Below the pieces are notes generated by a model. The model saw only the letters and a program-made list of their open reading frames with translations. It was not told the DNA's origin and searched no databases. Below, piece after piece: positions 61,234 to 64,000 of a stretch of DNA of 64,000 nt. The stretch is from UBA5336 sp038526245 (GTDB lineage: Bacteria; Pseudomonadota; Alphaproteobacteria; Caulobacterales; Hyphomonadaceae): positions 15,294-79,293 of the forward strand of contig JBCBGZ010000007.1 in NCBI GenBank assembly GCA_038526245.1. Reading direction: 5' to 3'. Both the position numbers and the translations under genes were made by a program. The stretch's first letter is position 1. Each line of letters opens with the position of its first letter.

Positions 61234-61829
61234 TGGCGAGGCTTTTCATCGTTCGCCATGGCAATACGTTTGACAAAGGCGACACGATCTTGCGCGTGGG
61301 CGGGCGCACGGACCTGTCCCTTTCGACCTCTGGAGAGCTCCAGGCTACAGCCCTGGGGGCGCGTTTCGCAGAATTGGGCATCGCGCCAGCACGCATCATT
61401 GCCGGTCCCCTGAAGCGCACAGTGCAGACGGCCACTGCAATCAGCGACGCGCTGGGCGGCCCCGCGCCAGTCATGGACGAGCGATTGCGCGAGATCGACT
61501 ACGGTCCCGACGAGGGCAAGCCCGAAGAAGACGTCATCGCCCGAACTGGACGCGAGGCGATGGATGCATGGGAGCGCGAGGCACGCGTGCCAGACGGCTG
61601 GAGAGTTGATACGTCCGCTCTGGTCGACATGTGGAAGGATCAACTTGCCGCTCTGGCCGAGACGGATGAGGATATTATGGCGGTGACTAGCAACGGCATT
61701 GCCCGATTTGTCTTGCAGGTTATCCCAACCAACACTGATGTGCCGTTGAAATTGCGCACGGGTGCCTATGGCGTGATAGAGCGCACTAGCAACCAAGTTC
61801 ATCTGACAGAATGGGACGTGCGTCCCTGA
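61233..61829 (+). CDS. Histidine-phosphatase-superfamily protein lacking the second catalytic His
   Basis: The 198-residue product has the phosphatase opening IVRHGNT (R8, H9, G10), R62 (GPLKRTVQTA) and the acidic E87 (LREIDYG). Where the second catalytic His belongs (V-S/T-H-G-G), the sequence is VTSNGIARF, so His is replaced by Ser153. It is coupled to kdsB (overlapping stop and start) and 27 bases ahead of kdsA. No kdsC (HAD phosphatase) gene is in this cluster. It may supply Kdo-8-phosphate phosphatase activity by another mechanism, or be a regulator; this is inference. Confidence 0.85.
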   Translation: MARLFIVRHGNTFDKGDTILRVGGRTDLSLSTSGELQATALGARFAELGIAPARIIAGPLKRTVQTATAISDALGGPAPVMDERLREIDYGPDEGKPEEDVIARTGREAMDAWEREARVPDGWRVDTSALVDMWKDQLAALAETDEDIMAVTSNGIARFVLQVIPTNTDVPLKLRTGAYGVIERTSNQVHLTEWDVRP

Positions 61830-61856
61830 TCGACCATCGAAGGAAAGTTCGCAGAC

Positions 61857-62726
61857 ATGCCCGCCACGCTTGAATTGAAACACCACGGCTTGTCCATTGG
61901 CGCAGGTCAGCCCCTTTGCGTCATGGCGGGTCTCAACGTGCTTGAAAGCCGCGACCTCGCACTCCGGGTCTGCAGCGAACTCGTAGAAATCTGCTCCGGG
62001 TTGGACTTGCCCTACGTTTTCAAGGCGAGTTTCGACAAGGCGAACCGGTCCTCTATCAATTCCTATCGCGGGCCAGGGCTGGACGAGGGCCTGCGCATCC
62101 TGTCAGACGTGAAGTCAGCCTATGATGTGCCCATCATCACGGATTACCACACACCTGAGCAGGCTGAGCCTGTCGCCGAAGTGGCCGACATCATCCAGGT
62201 GCCTGCTTTCATGTGCCGCCAGACCGATCTGGTCGTCGCGGGAGCAAAAGCCGTTGAGGCGCGCGGGGGCTTGCTGCACGTCAAAAAGGCCCAGTTCCTG
62301 GCGCCGTGGGATTGCAAGAATATTGTCTCGAAGGTCGGCGAGGTGACGGAAAACAATCCGACGATCCTGTGCGAGCGCGGCACCAGCTTTGGCTACAACA
62401 ACCTCACCGTGGATATGCTTGGCATTCCAGCCATGAAGGCGCTCGGTGTTCCGGTGACAATCGACGCGACACACGCCGTGCAATTACCGGGCGCGGACCC
62501 CCGCACGGCTGGCGGGTCTACCGGTGGGCGCCGCGAAGGCGTCAGTGTGATTGCCGCTGCGGCCGTGATCAGCGGAGCCGATGGCGTCTTTCTGGAGTTC
62601 CACCCTGAGCCCGACAAAGCCCTGTGTGATGGCCCCAGCTGTTTGCCCATGACCGCCGCAAAGCCGCTGCTGGAGCGGTGCAAACGCCTGCATGAAATCG
62701 CCGCCGAAGGCGACATTCCGGTTTAG
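61857..62726 (+). CDS. kdsA: Kdo-8-phosphate synthase KdsA
   Basis: The 289-residue aldolase-type enzyme joins arabinose-5-phosphate and phosphoenolpyruvate. It contains MAGLNVLESRD, VFKASFDKANRSSINSYRGP and ILCERGTSFGYNNL. At the metal position of metal-dependent forms (Cys in GPCVIE) there is Asn (N27, in AGLNVLES), so it is the metal-independent type, as in E. coli. It is the last gene of the plus-strand run and is convergent with kdsD. Confidence 0.96.
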   Translation: MPATLELKHHGLSIGAGQPLCVMAGLNVLESRDLALRVCSELVEICSGLDLPYVFKASFDKANRSSINSYRGPGLDEGLRILSDVKSAYDVPIITDYHTPEQAEPVAEVADIIQVPAFMCRQTDLVVAGAKAVEARGGLLHVKKAQFLAPWDCKNIVSKVGEVTENNPTILCERGTSFGYNNLTVDMLGIPAMKALGVPVTIDATHAVQLPGADPRTAGGSTGGRREGVSVIAAAAVISGADGVFLEFHPEPDKALCDGPSCLPMTAAKPLLERCKRLHEIAAEGDIPV

Positions 62727-62768
62727 GGACCCGCCCGTTGGCCGGGATCATGGCCTCGCCGCGAATTC

Positions 62769-63737
62769 CTACAAATACCCTTCCGCCAGGAGGTCCTTGA
62801 TGTGGATGATCCCGATGGGGCGGGCGTCTTCCAGCACGTAGCCATTGGAGATGCGCAGGCGCGAGAGCGTGTCGATGACGAGGGAAATCTTCTCGTGGGC
62901 CAGGAAGGTCGTGCCGCCGGGGGTCATCATCTGGTCGGCCCGTTCACGCGCGGCCTCCGGCGCCATGGCGCGGCGCAGGTCACCATCGGTGATGATGCCA
63001 ACATATTTTCCGTCCGCGTCCACAACCCCGACACAGCCCTGTCGGCCCTCTGCAATCGCCTGGACCACGGGTTCGAAGCCCGCATCGGCCGCCACGAGGG
63101 GCACTGGATCGTTCCGGTCCGCCAGAAAGTCGGCCACTGTGTGCAAGGACTTGCCCAGTTTTCCGCCGGGATGGCGCGAGCCGAAGTCTTCGCGGGAGAA
63201 TCCCCGCCGCGCCATGAGGGCCACGGTGAGGGCATCTCCCAGCGCGAGTGTCATGGTGGTGGATGAGGTCGGCGCCAGCCCGTTGGGACACGCTTCCTGG
63301 TGCACCGGCATTTGAAGCAGAACATCGCTGCCGCGTCCCAGCCGAGACGTTTCGCTGCGAGTCATGCCAATCACCGGGATCTCTGCCCCGCGGCAATAGC
63401 GCAGCAGATCGATGAGCTCGCTGCTCTCACCGGAATAGGAAATGGCGAGCACAACGGCGCCGGGCACGACCATGCCAAGGTCGCCATGGCTGGCCTCGGT
63501 GGGGTGAAGGAAAAAGGCCGGTGTGCCGGTTGAGGCAAGGCTGGCGGCGATCTTCTGGCCAACATGACCGGACTTCCCGACGCCGGCCACGATCACATAG
63601 CCGGGATTGGTGATGATCAGATCGATCGCAGCCTTGAAGGAGGGGCCAAGGCTTTCACCCAGCGCGCTAAGGGCATCGCGTTCGATGGAAATCACTTCCC
63701 GGGCAATGGCGAGGTCGTCCGCAGCGCTATCAGTCAT
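62769..63737 (-). CDS. kdsD: Arabinose-5-phosphate isomerase KdsD/KpsF
   Basis: The 322-residue product has an N-terminal SIS domain (VAGVGKSGHVGQKIAASLASTG, then SYSGESSELIDLL) and two C-terminal CBS domains, the standard layout. It converts ribulose-5-phosphate to arabinose-5-phosphate, the KdsA substrate. ATG at 63737 gives the family N terminus; the frame is open to the window end without further similarity. It is convergent with kdsA, so the Kdo precursor steps are encoded on both strands here. Confidence 0.95.
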   Translation of the reverse strand: MTDSAADDLAIAREVISIERDALSALGESLGPSFKAAIDLIITNPGYVIVAGVGKSGHVGQKIAASLASTGTPAFFLHPTEASHGDLGMVVPGAVVLAISYSGESSELIDLLRYCRGAEIPVIGMTRSETSRLGRGSDVLLQMPVHQEACPNGLAPTSSTTMTLALGDALTVALMARRGFSREDFGSRHPGGKLGKSLHTVADFLADRNDPVPLVAADAGFEPVVQAIAEGRQGCVGVVDADGKYVGIITDGDLRRAMAPEAARERADQMMTPGGTTFLAHEKISLVIDTLSRLRISNGYVLEDARPIGIIHIKDLLAEGYL

Positions 63738-64000
63738 GGTGAATTCGGCTTTCCGTGGGGCAAGTTGAGTGGGCCAGAATCTGCGCGGCTTAGCAATCTC
63801 GAAACACCGCGTGAAGAGGCTCGCGATTGGGCAACTGCACATGGCGAACGGATTTCTGGAAGTCTCCGCCCATTTCGGCGCGCAGATTGCAGAATTTGTC
63901 GGCGAAACACTGCAGGGGCCATTTCGCGCGCGAAGGCTTTCAGGAGGGCGACTTTCCAGATCGCCTATAGCCAGCGCCCGCAAAATGCGCTTTTGCAACC
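63738..64000. other. Window end, no gene assigned
   Basis: This 263-base stretch upstream of kdsD should contain its promoter or the end of an upstream gene. Open frames exist on both strands (for example from ATG 63841 on the plus strand running out of the window, and a minus-strand frame ending at a TAA at about 63790) but none shows recognisable motifs. In related genomes kdsD is often preceded by rnd, but I cannot recognise RNase D here. Confidence 0.3.

Noticed and set aside
63841..64000. Plus-strand open frame beginning MANGFLEVSAHFG and running out of the window
   Set aside because: The second half is Arg/Ser-rich with no recognisable motif and no ribosome site is visible before the ATG; it cannot be told from a shadow frame.
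1..64000. tRNA, rRNA, CRISPR arrays, insertion sequences, prophage genes
   Set aside because: I looked through all intergenic stretches for tRNA-like cloverleaf pieces, regularly spaced repeats and transposase or integrase motifs and found none that hold up by eye; a tRNA scan and an IS search would settle it.

Overview
The window looks like chromosomal DNA of a high-GC alphaproteobacterium, most likely of the Hyphomonadaceae/Maricaulales-Caulobacterales side. Pointers are a large TonB-dependent receptor, a PAS_5-type PAS protein, a TIGR02301-like secreted protein, PilZ and DUF4345 proteins, a CnoX/YbbN thioredoxin with a CGPC site, a CIRCE element in front of groES-groEL, and a metal-independent-type KdsA. 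The placement is inferred from gene content only. Coding density is high. I see no rRNA, tRNA, CRISPR array, prophage or transposase gene.

Layout. 0-3.5 kb: small membrane protein, then a minus-strand group (DUF442 protein, ATP-grasp-like protein, metallo-beta-lactamase-fold hydrolase, acyltransferase). 3.6-7.8 kb: peptide ABC transporter permeases and a lipoprotein binding protein, without ATPase genes. 8-11 kb: TonB-dependent receptor with a repeat-rich upstream region. 11-13 kb: two RNA-methyltransferase-type genes. 12.9-16.9 kb: OmpA/BON envelope protein, coiled-coil/helix-hairpin-helix partner, M48 lipoprotein protease. 17-22.3 kb: GMC oxidoreductase, tandem PilZ protein, enoyl-CoA hydratase, a REPIN-like palindrome beside a GIY-YIG nuclease, gamma carbonic anhydrase, PhoH. 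22.3-23 kb: short, compositionally different stretch with an orphan gene. 23-27 kb: gamma-glutamyltransferase, TIGR02301-like protein, 2-hydroxyacid dehydrogenase, methyltransferase. 27-33.6 kb: a polysaccharide locus (GT2, Wzx-type flippase, GT4-like transferase, sulfotransferase, GT39-like membrane transferase).

33.6-39.4 kb: aldo/keto reductase, second GMC enzyme, PAS protein, an unrecognised Cys/Gly/Pro-rich secreted protein, creatininase family, DUF4345. 39.6-41.7 kb: groES-groEL under a CIRCE operator. 41.9-45.5 kb: a plus-strand run of membrane protein, methyltransferase, CnoX, LON-substrate-binding protein, Trm112 and DUF971. 45.6-52 kb: MscS channel, UbiH-type monooxygenase, ammonium transporter, FtsK. 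52-58.4 kb: small secreted proteins, MsrA with a PiT-like transporter, NAD-dependent epimerase, EamA transporter, sterol-desaturase-type hydroxylase and a membrane-anchored AraC regulator. 58.6-63.7 kb: glmS and Kdo genes (kdsB, a histidine-phosphatase-like gene, kdsA and, convergent, kdsD).

Together the genes are mostly envelope building and maintenance (Kdo, surface glycan, OmpA, proteases, transporters) mixed with protein quality control (GroESL, CnoX, MsrA). The points that most deserve a second look are: the REPIN-like double palindrome directly next to a small GIY-YIG nuclease; the Kdo cluster that lacks kdsC but carries a phosphatase-superfamily protein missing its second catalytic histidine; the sulfotransferase-containing glycan locus; and the lower-GC orphan gene at 22.4-22.9 kb.
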